From Cryobacterium shii (GTDB taxonomy: Bacteria > Actinomycetota > Actinomycetes > Actinomycetales > Microbacteriaceae), in NCBI RefSeq assembly GCF_004402595.1, contig NZ_SOFY01000049.1, positions 1 to 64,000 of the forward strand: a stretch of DNA of 64,000 nt, in the 5' to 3' direction. A model generated the notes under the pieces. The model worked only from the letters and a program-made list of their open reading frames with translations, made no database searches and was not told the DNA's origin. The position numbers and the translations under genes are program-made. This document shows, one piece after another, positions 1-9,455 of this stretch (its first letter is position 1; every line of letters starts with the position of its first letter).

Positions 1-1212
1 GTCGCGGGCGGTGGCCGCCCCGGCGGCCGCGCCGGTCGCCCCGGCGGCGGTCTGTGCCGCCCCGGCGGCGAGCGTCCGGCTCGAGGCCGGGAGCGGGTCG
101 AGCTGGGTTTTCAGGCCGGTGGTGAGGGCGCGGCCGGTGGCGAGTCCGCCGTCGACCGGGTCGAGCTGGGCGAGCACGGCATCGATCTGCGCGGCGCTGA
201 GGCCGTCATCCGTGAGTCGCGCTCGGATGGCGTCGCGGGCGTCGACCAGGGAGCCGGCCGCGCCGGCGAGCACCGAGTCCGCCTGGTCGGCGGCCGCGGC
301 CAGCGCGGGGGAGCCGTCCGCCAGTTTCTCCGTGCCCGCGGCGACCGCGGTGCTGCCGTCGGCGACCTGGCCGGTTCCGGTGGCCAGCGAGTCGAGCCCG
401 CTGGCGAGCCCGGCGGCTCCGTCGGAGACCTGGCCGGCGCCGGCGGCCACCTGACCCGTGCCGGTCGCGAGGCTGCCGATCCCGGTCGCGAGTGCGCTCG
501 CCCCGTCGAAGACCTGGCCGGTGGCGGTGGCGAGCCGGCCCGTGCCCGTGGCGAGCGTGCCGGTTCCGGTGGCGAGCTGCGCGGCGCCATCGGCGAGGCT
601 GGTGCTCCCGGTGCCGGCGGAGGCGATGCCATCCGTCACCCTGCCGGCCCCGTCAGCGGCCGTGCCCAGGCTCGAGCGCACGTCGGAGAGGCCGATCAGG
701 AGCCGGTCGGCGGCCTCCTTGTTGACCTTGGCGACGATGGCCTCGCGGATGGTCTGCGCCGCCTGGCTGCCGATGGTGGAGGCGAGGTAACTGTTGGTGT
801 CGTTCGTGGTCAGCCTGATGGTGGCCCGGGTGGGGGTCTCGCCGGCCGACGAGGCGATCGACTCGGAAAAGTTCCGGGGGATGGTGACGCTGAAGTCGTA
901 GGTCGCGTCGGCGACGCCCGCTTTGCCGGCGGCGGCGGAGACCTGGTGCCACCCGAAGGTGCCGTCGTCGATCAGCTGGGTGGCCACCTCGTGGCCGTAA
1001 TTGTGCTCCGCGCCGTCGACCTGGGCGCCCGTGTCGGAGACGATCAGGGCGACCGGCACGCGGTCGAGGCCGGCGTACGGGTCCTGGTTGGCCCACAGGT
1101 AGAGGCCGCCGTAGAGCACGGGCACGAGCAGGAGGGCGAGCAGGGCGATGCGCGACATCACGGTGGCGGTCAGCCGGGCGAGTTCGGCCCTGACCATGGC
1201 GAGGATCTTCAT
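1..1212 (-). CDS. YhgE/Pip family membrane protein, 3' end missing
   Basis: The gene runs off the left edge, so only the first 404 codons are visible. The N-terminus starts MKILAMVRAELARL and is followed by one strong membrane segment (about residues 18-37, ending in LYGGLYLWAN), the usual start of YhgE/Pip (phage-infection-protein-like) proteins. Residues from about 200 onward are a long series of Ala/Gly/Thr repeats of the type DGAxxLATGTGxLA, the helical spacer of this family. The C-terminal membrane block would lie outside the window. The start ATG overlaps the stop of the upstream ATPase-like gene by ATGA, so the two are translationally coupled. The substrate is unknown. Related proteins act in export or cell-envelope functions. 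Confidence 0.85.
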   Translation of the reverse strand, partial: MKILAMVRAELARLTATVMSRIALLALLLVPVLYGGLYLWANQDPYAGLDRVPVALIVSDTGAQVDGAEHNYGHEVATQLIDDGTFGWHQVSAAAGKAGVADATYDFSVTIPRNFSESIASSAGETPTRATIRLTTNDTNSYLASTIGSQAAQTIREAIVAKVNKEAADRLLIGLSDVRSSLGTAADGAGRVTDGIASAGTGSTSLADGAAQLATGTGTLATGTGRLATATGQVFDGASALATGIGSLATGTGQVAAGAGQVSDGAAGLASGLDSLATGTGQVADGSTAVAAGTEKLADGSPALAAAADQADSVLAGAAGSLVDARDAIRARLTDDGLSAAQIDAVLAQLDPVDGGLATGRALTTGLKTQLDPLPASSRTLAAGAAQTAAGATGAAAGAATARD

Positions 1213-1916
1213 CGGGCGTCGGCTCCGGCGTGGGCGTGGGTGAGTGCGGGGTTCGCGGCGGGAGTGCCGGGCCCGCTCGGAACGATGGAGACGGCCTCGC
1301 CGGAGGTCGTCACGACCAGGTCGGGGTCGAGGGCCGCGATCGCGTGCGCGGACGCGTCCCCGGCGATGACGAGAACGGCATACCCGCGGGCGCTGAGCCC
1401 GTTCGTGACCGTCCACCAGCCCAGCGGGTCGCCGCCGTGCCGGTCGGGAGAGCAGATCACGAGGCCCTCGACCCCGTCGCGCAGCACGGCGAGTTCGGTC
1501 AGCAGACGGATGCGCGCATCCGGTTCCAGATCGGCCATGCTCGAGCGGGCCTCGTCGGCCAGACCGAACGCGGCCAGCATCCGGGCCACGGCACGGCGGT
1601 GGCCGATCCGCCCGGCGAACATGAGCTCCTCGGCCACGACCTCGGCCACCGTGATGTCCGCGGCCGGCTCGCAGACGCCGGGGGCGTCGACGAGGGCGAC
1701 CAGGCTGCGGATCGCGCCGTAATCGGTGCGGTCGTCGACGGTGACCGTGCCGGAGTCCGGGCGCATCCGGCCGGAGGCGATCAGGCCCAGCACGGTCGGG
1801 CGGCGTTCCGTCTCGGCCCGGGCCAGTGTGACCGTTCCGGTGTGGAACTCGAGGGAGGTGAGGGGGAGGGCGGCCCGGTTCGGACCCTTCGAGACCTCGC
1901 TGAGGGTGACGCGCAT
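1209..1916 (-). CDS. Degenerate ABC-transporter ATPase-like protein paired with YhgE
   Basis: 235 residues with the general layout of an ABC ATP-binding subunit. LGLIASGRMRPDSGTVTVD (from about residue 43) matches the stretch that normally follows the P-loop, and the SLVALVDAPGVCEPAADITV segment matches the Q-loop region. The Walker A GxxGxGKS is absent: that position reads RAETERRPTVLGL. The ABC signature LSGGQ and a clear Walker B DE are also missing. This looks like a partner protein that kept the fold but lost nucleotide hydrolysis. It is the first gene of a two-gene unit with the YhgE gene (4-nt overlap), read from the palindrome at 1956-1969. The alternative is a divergent active ATPase whose motifs I cannot recognise. 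Confidence 0.7.
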   Translation of the reverse strand: MRVTLSEVSKGPNRAALPLTSLEFHTGTVTLARAETERRPTVLGLIASGRMRPDSGTVTVDDRTDYGAIRSLVALVDAPGVCEPAADITVAEVVAEELMFAGRIGHRRAVARMLAAFGLADEARSSMADLEPDARIRLLTELAVLRDGVEGLVICSPDRHGGDPLGWWTVTNGLSARGYAVLVIAGDASAHAIAALDPDLVVTTSGEAVSIVPSGPGTPAANPALTHAHAGADAR

Positions 1917-1955
1917 GCTGGAGCCTTCGTGTTCGGGGGCAGGTTCCTCAGGCTA

Positions 1956-1969
1956 ACTGACTAGTCAGT
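1956..1969. promoter_or_regulatory. Perfect 14-bp palindrome, candidate TetR operator
   Basis: ACTGACTAGTCAGT is its own reverse complement. It lies 40 bp upstream of the ATPase-like/YhgE operon and 154 bp upstream of the divergent TetR gene, a usual place for an operator of the neighbouring TetR regulator. Binding is inferred. Confidence 0.65.
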
Positions 1970-2122
1970 ACAAAAGCAACCCGGGGGGAGAGGATCACCC
2001 CGTCGTCACAGGCTGTGACCGGTCTGCGCGAGCCGAGCACCGGAGCCATCGACTCTAGACTGTGGGTCTCGGGTGCCGTTCTCGCGCTCCTGCTGGTCGG
2101 CTCGATCGCGAAAGGAACTCCC

Positions 2123-2716
2123 ATGGCACGTGCCACCGGAACGAAGCGCGCCATCCTGGACGCCACGCTGGAACTGGCCGCGACCAAGGGCATCAGCGGC
2201 ACCACGATGGACGAGGTCGCCGAGCGGGCGGGGGTGGCCAAGGGCAGCCTGTACTACAACTTCAGCTCGAAGGACCGACTGTTCGAGGAACTGCTGCTGG
2301 AGGGGGTCGGTGCGCTCGCCGAGATCCTCCGGGCGGCCCGCGGTGACCTGCGGGGGCGGGCGGCCATCGAGGCGCTCGTCGGGGCCCTGCTCGACCGGAT
2401 CGCATCCAACCCTGCGCTGGCGAAGCTGATGGCCTCGGAGATCTTCCGCACCGACCGCACCTGGCAGAAGTCGCTGTTCGCGCTGCGGCACGAGGCCCTC
2501 ACGGTCTTCGCCGAGGCGATCGCCGAGGCGAAACCGGAGTCGAGAGACCACGGCACGTGCGGCCTGATGGCGTCGAGTGTGTTCGGCGCGGTGCTGATGG
2601 CCGGCCTCGAGTGGCTGGTCTTCGAGCCCGAACGCCCCCGCGACGAGGTGGCCGCCGCGATCCTCGACTCCCTCTCCGGTGGGCTCCTCGGCGGGGATCG
2701 GCCCGCACCGCGTTAG
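2123..2716 (+). CDS. TetR/AcrR family transcriptional regulator
   Basis: 197 residues. The N-terminal helix-turn-helix covers about residues 27-48 (TTMDEVAERAGVAKGSLYYN), with the SLYYNF recognition-helix signature of TetR proteins; the rest is an all-helical ligand-binding domain. I chose the ATG at 2123 because AAAGGA lies about 8 nt upstream and the protein then begins at the usual distance from the HTH. An upstream in-frame ATG at 2015 would add 36 non-conserved residues. The gene is divergent from the YhgE operon and probably represses it through the palindrome at 1956-1969. The inducer is unknown. Confidence 0.88.
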   Translation: MARATGTKRAILDATLELAATKGISGTTMDEVAERAGVAKGSLYYNFSSKDRLFEELLLEGVGALAEILRAARGDLRGRAAIEALVGALLDRIASNPALAKLMASEIFRTDRTWQKSLFALRHEALTVFAEAIAEAKPESRDHGTCGLMASSVFGAVLMAGLEWLVFEPERPRDEVAAAILDSLSGGLLGGDRPAPR

Positions 2717-2719
2717 GAT
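2714..2719 (+). promoter_or_regulatory. -10 hexamer TAGGAT, leaderless start for the DUF3151 gene
   Basis: TAGGAT ends 5 nt before the GTG at 2725 and there is no Shine-Dalgarno sequence, so transcription probably begins at or next to the start codon. The hexamer overlaps the tetR stop codon. Confidence 0.45.
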
Positions 2720-2724
2720 CGAGT

Positions 2725-3219
2725 GTGACCGGCGACAACTTGATTGAGCAGCCCGAGACCCTTCTTCCCGCGGAACCGGAGGTGATCGAGGCTCTGCGGC
2801 GAACCACCGGCGAGGAGCTGGCAAGCGTCGTGGCGCAGCATCCGAAGTCCTCCCTGGCCTGGGCCGTGCTCGCGGACGCCACCCACCTGGAAGGTCGCAC
2901 GCTGGAGGCGTACGCCTACGCCCGCGTCGGCTACCACCGCGGCCTCGACGCGCTGCGCAAGGCCGGCTGGCACGGGCACGGCCCGGTGCGCTGGACGCAC
3001 GAACCCAACCGCGGTGTGCTGCGCGCGCTCTACGCGCTGCGCCGCGCCGCCGGCGAAATCGGTGAGCAGGACGAGTTCGACCGCCTGACTATTTTCCTGA
3101 ACGACTCCGATCCGACCGCGATCAGCCGCATCGACCAGCAGACCATCACGCCGGACGGCTACCGAGCCACCGACCCGGCCCCGCCCACCGAGGCGTTCTT
3201 TATCCGAGGAGAAAACTAA
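2725..3219 (+). CDS. DUF3151 family protein
   Basis: 164 residues starting at GTG 2725 (VTGDNLIEQPETLLP). The central block ASVVAQHPKSSLAWAVLADA and the motif AYAYARVGYHRGLDALR are typical of the actinobacterial DUF3151 family, which is found next to purA or fba in many genomes. No catalytic motif is visible; the helical, TPR-like pattern suggests a protein-binding role, but the function is unknown. The stop TAA at 3217-3219 is immediately followed by the purA ATG, so the two genes are probably co-transcribed. Confidence 0.85.
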   Translation: MTGDNLIEQPETLLPAEPEVIEALRRTTGEELASVVAQHPKSSLAWAVLADATHLEGRTLEAYAYARVGYHRGLDALRKAGWHGHGPVRWTHEPNRGVLRALYALRRAAGEIGEQDEFDRLTIFLNDSDPTAISRIDQQTITPDGYRATDPAPPTEAFFIRGEN

Positions 3220-4506
<1,287 letters not shown>

Positions 4507-4566
4507 TGTAGTTCGTACTTGTCCCGAGCGCTTCCCGTTCCCTTCTGTGCTTTTCCGTTCGCTTCT

Positions 4567-4624
4567 GTGGCCGTTCCGGTCGAGAGTGCCCGCTCCGGCG
4601 GTCACTCTCGACCGGAACGGCCAC
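4567..4624. repeat. Dispersed palindrome, family A copy 1
   Basis: Two perfect 22-bp arms (4567-4588 and 4603-4624) flank a 14-nt loop. The core is CCGTTCCGGTCGAGAGTG. Other copies are at 14357, 17036 and 33471, all with a 14-nt loop. It lies downstream of purA and has no T-tract, so it is not a standard intrinsic terminator. Together with the family C copy at 4760 it explains most of the gap 4507-4903. Confidence 0.9.
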
Positions 4625-4759
4625 TGTCGTTGCCAGGGGTGCTCTCCGCGGCCGGTGCGGCCAGTGCGGTTTCGGCCGCGCGGCGGGCCTGCGGTTTCGG
4701 GCGCGCGGCGGGCGGGTCGAGTGCCCGGGAAAGCCGCACCGACCGCAGCCCGGCCCCTG

Positions 4760-4842
4760 ACGAATTCGACGGAGATTTTGCTGCCCGGAGCCGGGAAACG
4801 GCCCGAGGCATCCGTTTTCGTGAAAATCTCCGTCGAATTCGT
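4760..4842. repeat. Dispersed palindrome, family C copy 1
   Basis: Perfect 20-bp arms (4760-4779, ACGAATTCGACGGAGATTTT, and 4823-4842) around a 43-nt interior containing CTGCCCGGAGCCGG and ending GCATCCGTTTTCGTG. An almost identical copy lies at 5640-5722, and the same interior occurs inverted at 49344 and 49747. It ends about 60 bp before the GNAT start codon. Confidence 0.92.
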
Positions 4843-4903
4843 TCGCGACGATCTGACTGCTGCCGTTCATTCGGCGGCAACCTGGCGCTGCCACAGTGTC
4901 GGA

Positions 4904-5563
4904 ATGACTGCCGAACGACCTCAGAGCATCGCCATCGTGGGCCACTTCGTGCGGCTCGAACCCCTCACCCGAGCGCTGCTGCCGGAGCTGCGTGACGCGA
5001 TCGCGCATCCGCTCGTCTTTGAGGGCGGATTCGGCGGCGGACCGGGTGGATTGCGGGCCGGCCTCGGCGAGTTCGCCGGCTGGGCGGATGCCTACGTGCA
5101 GTGGGCAGGGCTGCCCTACGCGGTGCGCCTGCTGGGTGGTGCGCACGACGGTGACCTCGTGGGCATGTCCACGCTCGGCGACCTGCACCTGGCGAACGAG
5201 TCGGCCCACCTGGGATGGACCGCCTATAATCCCCGGGTCTGGGGCACCGCCGTCAACGCGGAAACGAAGCTGCTGCTGCTCGGGCTGGCCTTCGACCACG
5301 GTTTCGGGCGGGTGAAGATCCAGGCTGATGTGATGAACGTGCGGTCCTGCGCGGCCGTCGCGGGCGTCGGCGCCACGTATGAGGGGATCGTTCGCCGTGA
5401 GCGGCGCCGGGCGGACGGCAGCTGGCGGGACACCGTGGTGTTCTCGATCCTCGACAGCGAGTGGCCCCGGGTGCGAGCCGGGCTGCGGGCGAGGCTCGAC
5501 GGGTACGGTGCACAGCCGGTCGAGTATCGGCAGCGGCCATTCGAAACGAGCGACGCGGCCTGA
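4904..5563 (+). CDS. GNAT family N-acetyltransferase
   Basis: 219 residues from the ATG at 4904 (MTAERPQSIAIVGHFVRLEP). The layout is that of RimJ/RimL-type acetyltransferases: the first strand VRLEPLTRALLPELRDAI, the acetyl-CoA-binding region around LGWTAYNPRVWGTAVNAETK, and the late segment VKIQADVMNVRSCAAVAGVGA, where the conserved Asn precedes the Ala-rich helix. It would transfer acetyl from acetyl-CoA to an amine or protein N-terminus; the substrate is unknown. No clear Shine-Dalgarno is visible. It stands alone between two family C palindromes, at 4760 and 5640. Confidence 0.85.
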   Translation: MTAERPQSIAIVGHFVRLEPLTRALLPELRDAIAHPLVFEGGFGGGPGGLRAGLGEFAGWADAYVQWAGLPYAVRLLGGAHDGDLVGMSTLGDLHLANESAHLGWTAYNPRVWGTAVNAETKLLLLGLAFDHGFGRVKIQADVMNVRSCAAVAGVGATYEGIVRRERRRADGSWRDTVVFSILDSEWPRVRAGLRARLDGYGAQPVEYRQRPFETSDAA

Positions 5564-5639
5564 CGGCGCGGTGCCGGTGCGGGCCGCGAGCCCCGCGCCT
5601 GCGTGGGGGCGGGCTCCGGGCTCCGGGCTGCGTGCCCTG

Positions 5640-5722
5640 ACGAATTCGACGGAGATTGTGCTGCCCGGAGCCGGAAACCGGCCGGCAGCATCCGTTTTCG
5701 TGAAAATCTCCGTCGAATTCGT
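5640..5722. repeat. Dispersed palindrome, family C copy 2
   Basis: 20-bp arms (5640-5659 and 5703-5722, one mismatch) with a 43-nt interior. Both arms and interior are nearly identical to the copy at 4760-4842, 880 bp away, which points to recent duplication. It lies between the GNAT and EamA genes. Confidence 0.92.
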
Positions 5723-5828
5723 TCGGTGCGGCAGAGGGATGGCGGGCGCGATCGGGTCGCTCCTGCCATTCCCCGGCGGGTTTCGGACGACGCGTTCCGC
5801 ACCGGCACCCCGCGCCGGCCGGGCGCGA

Positions 5829-5834
5829 TACAGT
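5829..5834 (+). promoter_or_regulatory. -10 hexamer TACAGT, leaderless EamA gene
   Basis: TACAGT is followed by six bases and then the GTG start at 5841, with no Shine-Dalgarno. This is the actinobacterial leaderless pattern. Confidence 0.55.
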
Positions 5835-5840
5835 CGGCTG

Positions 5841-6854
5841 GTGAGAGACGCCCCCGCCGCCGCGAAGACCCTAGTCACCCTCCAGTTCCTGGGCATGGGT
5901 GTGGTCTGGGGATCCAGCTTCCTGTTCATGAAGATCGCCCTGGACGGCGTCACGTTCGGCCAGGTCGCCTGGTCCCGGCTGGTGCTGGGCGGGCTCACCC
6001 TCGGCCTGATCGTGCTGATCAGCCGGCCGCGGGTGGCCACCGGGCCGGTGCTGCCGCGCGAGAAGATCGTCTGGCTGCATTTTTTGGTGATCGCGATCAC
6101 CGGATGCGTCGTGCCGCACCTTCTGTTCGCGTGGGCCGAGCAGTACGTGTCCTCGAGCCTGGCCAGCATCTACAACGCCGTCACCCCGATCATGACCGCG
6201 GTGATGGCGACGCTCGCGTTCCGGGTGGAGCGGCTCGCGCGAGCCCAGGTGGCGGGCATCCTCGTGGGGATCGCGGGGGTGGTCGTGATCATCGGGCCTT
6301 GGCGCTACGCGGCCCTGACCGGCGACCTCTGGGGCCAGCTGGCCTGCCTGGGCGCAGCGGTCTGCTACGGCTTCACCTTCGGGTACACCCGCCGGTTCCT
6401 CAGCGGGCGGCCGATCGCGGGCGCGACCTTCGCGTTCCTCAACATCGGGCTCGCCGGGGCGATCATGCTCGTGGCCACGCCGCTGGTGGCGTGGCATCCG
6501 GTGGCGCTGACCCTGCCGATCGTCGCCGGCCTGGTCGCCCTCGGGGCGCTCGGGACCGGAGTCGCCTACATCTGGAACATCAACGTGCTGCGCGCCTGGG
6601 GACCCACGAACGCGTCCACCGTGACCTACGTCACCCCGGTGGTCGGCGTGGTGCTCGGAGTGCTGGTACTCCGCGAGACGTTCTCCTGGCATGAACCGGT
6701 CGGCGCGGGGCTGGTGCTGCTCGGGATCCTGCTGACACAGCGGCGGCTGCGCCTGCCCCGGGCGCTGCCCCTGGCGCTGCGGGGGCGGCGGATGCGCGCC
6801 GAGGTCGACACTTCCGGTCCAGATCGACTGGCGCGCGAGGCTAATTCGACCTGA
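5841..6854 (+). CDS. EamA/DMT-superfamily permease
   Basis: 337 residues with about ten hydrophobic helices in two EamA repeats: the first from LVTLQFLGMGVVWGSSFLFM, the second from LWGQLACLGAAVCYGFTFGY. Members export small metabolites or amino acids; the substrate is not predictable. GTG 5841 is chosen because a -10 hexamer TACAGT lies 7 nt upstream; longer readings translate the family C palindrome. The C-terminal tail is odd: after LPRALPLALRGRRMRA, the last 20 or so residues (EVDTSGPDRLAREANST) are encoded by a family B palindromic repeat, which also supplies the stop codon. Confidence 0.87.
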   Translation: MRDAPAAAKTLVTLQFLGMGVVWGSSFLFMKIALDGVTFGQVAWSRLVLGGLTLGLIVLISRPRVATGPVLPREKIVWLHFLVIAITGCVVPHLLFAWAEQYVSSSLASIYNAVTPIMTAVMATLAFRVERLARAQVAGILVGIAGVVVIIGPWRYAALTGDLWGQLACLGAAVCYGFTFGYTRRFLSGRPIAGATFAFLNIGLAGAIMLVATPLVAWHPVALTLPIVAGLVALGALGTGVAYIWNINVLRAWGPTNASTVTYVTPVVGVVLGVLVLRETFSWHEPVGAGLVLLGILLTQRRLRLPRALPLALRGRRMRAEVDTSGPDRLAREANST

Positions 6855-6872
6855 ACTGTCGAACTCGGCGCG
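6795..6872. repeat. Dispersed palindrome, family B copy 1, overlapping the EamA 3' end
   Basis: Imperfect arms (6795-6824 and 6843-6872) with the shared core CGAGNTCGACANTTCNGGTC. The left arm and the loop lie in the EamA coding sequence, whose stop codon (6852-6854) falls in the right arm. Confidence 0.75.
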
Positions 6873-6893
6873 GACTGCGGGGGCGCGAGACGG

Positions 6894-6961
6894 CGCCGAA
6901 CTCGACACTTCCGGTCGAGATCGTCCGGTGTACCGGACGACCGGAACGGGCGACCTCGGCG
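6894..6961. repeat. Dispersed palindrome, family B copy 2
   Basis: Left arm 6894-6928 with core CACTTCCGGTCGAGATCG, right arm 6933-6961 lacking about 6 bp of the left. It sits 22 bp after copy 1, so this gap holds a tandem pair. Confidence 0.75.
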
Positions 6962-6987
6962 GGGGAGGCGAGCAGCGCACGAAACGG

Positions 6988-6993
6988 TATCGT
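6988..6993 (+). promoter_or_regulatory. -10 hexamer TATCGT, leaderless chorismate mutase
   Basis: TATCGT, six bases, then ATG at 7000. No Shine-Dalgarno is present. Confidence 0.5.
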
Positions 6994-6999
6994 CGAACC

Positions 7000-7401
7000 A
7001 TGGCTGCACACGAGGAATTGCCCGCCGGCGCGGGTCAGGAAGCGATCGACGAGCTCGGCAGCATCCGTCAGAGCATCGACAACATTGACGCCGCGCTGAT
7101 TCACCTGCTCGCGGAGCGCTTCAAGTTCACCCAGCAGGTGGGCCGGCTCAAGGCCACGCACGGCCTGCCGCCCGCCGACCCGGAGCGGGAGCTGTTGCAG
7201 ATCCAACGGCTGCGAGGCCTGGCCGAGGAGGCCCGCCTCGACCCGGGGTTCGCCGAGAAGTTCCTGAACTTCATCATCGCCGAGGTCATCCACCACCACG
7301 AGAAGATCGCCGGCACCGAGTCGGCGAGCACCGGTGCGCCGCGCGCGGCCGGGTCCCCGGCGCAGGCGGGCACCCCCGCGACCCCGTCCGCCTCCGCATG
7401 A
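7000..7401 (+). CDS. Chorismate mutase (AroQ class)
   Basis: 133 residues. The all-helical AroQ fold is clear: SIRQSIDNIDAALIHLLAER carries the first active-site Arg, FKFTQQVGRLKA the second Arg/Lys pair, and FLNFIIAEVIHHHEKI is the third helix. It converts chorismate to prephenate for Phe and Tyr synthesis in the cytosol. Residues from about 106 are a low-complexity Ala/Pro/Thr tail not seen in the core family. The ATG at 7000 follows a -10 hexamer by six bases, so the transcript is probably leaderless. The stop overlaps the next start by ATGA, making a two-gene operon with the SDR gene. Confidence 0.93.
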   Translation: MAAHEELPAGAGQEAIDELGSIRQSIDNIDAALIHLLAERFKFTQQVGRLKATHGLPPADPERELLQIQRLRGLAEEARLDPGFAEKFLNFIIAEVIHHHEKIAGTESASTGAPRAAGSPAQAGTPATPSASA

Positions 7402-8330
7402 GCGCGCGGACGGAACGACTCCCCGGCCAGTCCGGCAAGACCTTCGTCATCACCGGCGCCAACGCGGGCTTGGGATACTTCGCCAGCGAGCAGCTCGCCG
7501 CGGCGGGCGCCCACGTCGTGCTCGCCTGCCGCAATCCGGCCAAAACGGATGCCGCCCTCGCGGCCATCCGCGGCCGGGTGCCGGGCGCATCCGTGTCGGC
7601 CGTGCCGCTCGATACCGCCGATCTCGCCTCGGTGCGCATCGCGTCGGCCGCGCTGCTCGAGTTGCCCCGCATCGACGGTCTCATCCTCAACGCCGGGATC
7701 GTGCACCCGCCGCGCACCCGCGAGGTGAGCCCCGACGGCCACGAACTCGTGTTCGCAACCAACTACCTGGGCCATGTCGCGCTCACGATGCAGGTGACGC
7801 CCGTGCTGCGGCGCACCCCGGGCAGCCGGGTCGTGGCGCTGGGATCGATGATCTCACGTCTGCTGGACTCCTCGCTCGACGACCTGGAACTGGAGCACGG
7901 CTATAACCGGTGGCGTGCCTACGCCCAGTCGAAGATCGCGATGCAGGTGTTCGGGTTCGAGCTGGACCGGCGGCTGCGCGCGGCCGGGGCGGGCGGCGCT
8001 GACGGGGTGCAGAGCCTCGTCGCGCACCCCGGTTACTCGATCTCGGGGCTGACGCCGGGCATCCGTGGGGTGAACGAACCCTCGCGGGTCAGCCGTTTCG
8101 CCGACATCCTGCAGGGCGTCGCCGCACAGGGCAAGGACGTCGGCGCGTGGCCGATCGTGCGTGCCGCCGTCGACCCGGCCGCCCGCGGCGGCGACTACTA
8201 CGGCCCGCGCTATCTCACCCGGGGCGTCCCGAGCCTGCAGTCGCCGACGCGCACCTCGGTCAATCTCGCGGTCGCCGAGCGGCTCTGGTCGCGAACCGAG
8301 GCGATCCTCGGCGCCCCCTTCGCTCTCTAG
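7398..8330 (+). CDS. SDR family NAD(P)-dependent oxidoreductase
   Basis: 310 residues. The Rossmann cofactor motif TGANAGLG is at residues 19-26, NAG at 98-100, and the catalytic Ser150, Tyr175 and Lys179 (YAQSK) are all present, so it should be active. Arg45 after the second strand favours NADP(H). The overall form resembles the retinol-dehydrogenase/WW-domain-oxidoreductase-like group of classical SDRs. The substrate is unknown. Its start overlaps the chorismate mutase stop by 4 nt. Confidence 0.9.
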   Translation: MSARTERLPGQSGKTFVITGANAGLGYFASEQLAAAGAHVVLACRNPAKTDAALAAIRGRVPGASVSAVPLDTADLASVRIASAALLELPRIDGLILNAGIVHPPRTREVSPDGHELVFATNYLGHVALTMQVTPVLRRTPGSRVVALGSMISRLLDSSLDDLELEHGYNRWRAYAQSKIAMQVFGFELDRRLRAAGAGGADGVQSLVAHPGYSISGLTPGIRGVNEPSRVSRFADILQGVAAQGKDVGAWPIVRAAVDPAARGGDYYGPRYLTRGVPSLQSPTRTSVNLAVAERLWSRTEAILGAPFAL

Positions 8331-8349
8331 CGGCCCCGCCTCCGGCCCC

Positions 8350-8405
8350 GCGTGCGCTCAAAACGCCGCCAAGCCAGGTGGGATAGCGGCGTTTTGAGCG
8401 CACGC
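8350..8405. repeat. Palindrome, family D copy 1, possible bidirectional terminator
   Basis: Perfect 20-bp arms, GCGTGCGCTCAAAACGCCGC and its complement (8386-8405), around a 16-nt loop. It lies between the convergent SDR and DUF559 genes, so it could terminate both; no T-tract follows. Related copies are at 38757 and, decayed, at 9456 and 35350. Confidence 0.85.
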
Positions 8406-8421
8406 ACCGCCATAGGGGGCG

Positions 8422-9375
8422 TCAGGGGCGCCAACCGCGATCGAGAAGTGCGGTTCGGATCCGGGCGAGGATCGCTTGCGGGCGGTGGGATTTGTTGACA
8501 CGGATGACCCGCCATCCTTCTTCCATGGGCTCGTCCAGGCGGTCGATGTCGCGGTGAAACTGTTTTTCGTCTTCGCGGTGCTGCCCTCCGTCGTACTCGA
8601 TCAGGATCTTGTAGCGAACGTACGCAAGATCGCCCAGGGCCATGAAGGCGCCGTAGCGATTGAGGAGTGTCAGATTCACTTCCGGCTCCGGCAGGCCGGC
8701 CCGGACGATGAGGAGACGGAGCACTGTTTCCTTGGGAGAATCTGTGCGCGCACGCACCTGAGCCAGAGCCTCACGCAGGCGACGTGCACCGGGCAAGCCG
8801 GCCTGCCGTGCCACAGCCGACTGCAGCTCTGCCATCGTCGCCGGAGGCCGCTGGCGGCGCACGAGGGAGTCGCCCAGGATGATCAGTTCATCGAGGGTGA
8901 GAACGGTCGACAGTTGGACCCACGCGTCGACCTCTGACGCGACGGAGACATGTCCCACCGAGACGATGCGCACCCGGTCCAGGGGAATCAAATGCCCGCG
9001 CACACCCTTGCCGGTGCGGCGACTGGTCCGTACGCTCGTGCCGACGTCCACGAGTGACCTTTCGAGCAGCCGTGCGGGGAGCGGCAGCCCGTGGAGAAGC
9101 GCGGCCGTCGCGTGGCTGAAGAACTGATCTGCGGGCATCCGTACCGCGTAGTTGACGGCCTGGGTGCACACTGCGGCACGGATCCGGGCCCACCGGTCCG
9201 CGTCGCTGGTAGGAGCCGGAGCCTGGCTGGGGCCCGCGGGCGCGCGCACGCCGTGGAAGGGCCGCGCGAGGTCGCTGCGCCGCAGCCGCCCGGAATTGAC
9301 CCCCAGCCGACGAGCGTCGGCTACGGAAAAAGGCCCGTCACCAAGCTCGGACGGCAACTCCGAAGGCGGTCTCAT
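8422..9375 (-). CDS. DUF559 (Vsr-like nuclease fold) protein with AbiEi-like N-terminus
   Basis: 317 residues. The N-terminus (FSVADARRLGVNSGRLRRSD, then LARPFHGVRAP) matches the winged-helix AbiEi-antitoxin-like domain. The C-terminus carries a DUF559 core: LAYVRYKILIEYDGGQHRED with the acidic residue and the conserved Gln/His, then DIDRLDEPMEEGWRVIRVN. DUF559 has the very-short-patch-repair endonuclease fold. Such two-part proteins occur in several copies in Microbacteriaceae genomes and usually lack a toxin partner, as here. The function is unproven. It is convergent with the SDR gene. Confidence 0.85.
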   Translation of the reverse strand: MRPPSELPSELGDGPFSVADARRLGVNSGRLRRSDLARPFHGVRAPAGPSQAPAPTSDADRWARIRAAVCTQAVNYAVRMPADQFFSHATAALLHGLPLPARLLERSLVDVGTSVRTSRRTGKGVRGHLIPLDRVRIVSVGHVSVASEVDAWVQLSTVLTLDELIILGDSLVRRQRPPATMAELQSAVARQAGLPGARRLREALAQVRARTDSPKETVLRLLIVRAGLPEPEVNLTLLNRYGAFMALGDLAYVRYKILIEYDGGQHREDEKQFHRDIDRLDEPMEEGWRVIRVNKSHRPQAILARIRTALLDRGWRP

Positions 9376-9455
9376 CGCACGATGATGCCACCCCGCCGTC
9401 GCCCGTCCTGCACTCTCTCCACAGGCATCCGTGGGTGCGCTGACCGGCAGCGCTT

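Noticed and set aside
4567-4624. Intrinsic terminator for purA
   Set aside because: The stem is strong but no T-tract follows, and the same element occurs in a divergent gap (33471), so it is better described as a dispersed repeat.
8422-9375. Complete toxin-antitoxin pair
   Set aside because: The DUF559 protein has an AbiEi-like N-terminus, but no AbiEii-type partner gene is adjacent.
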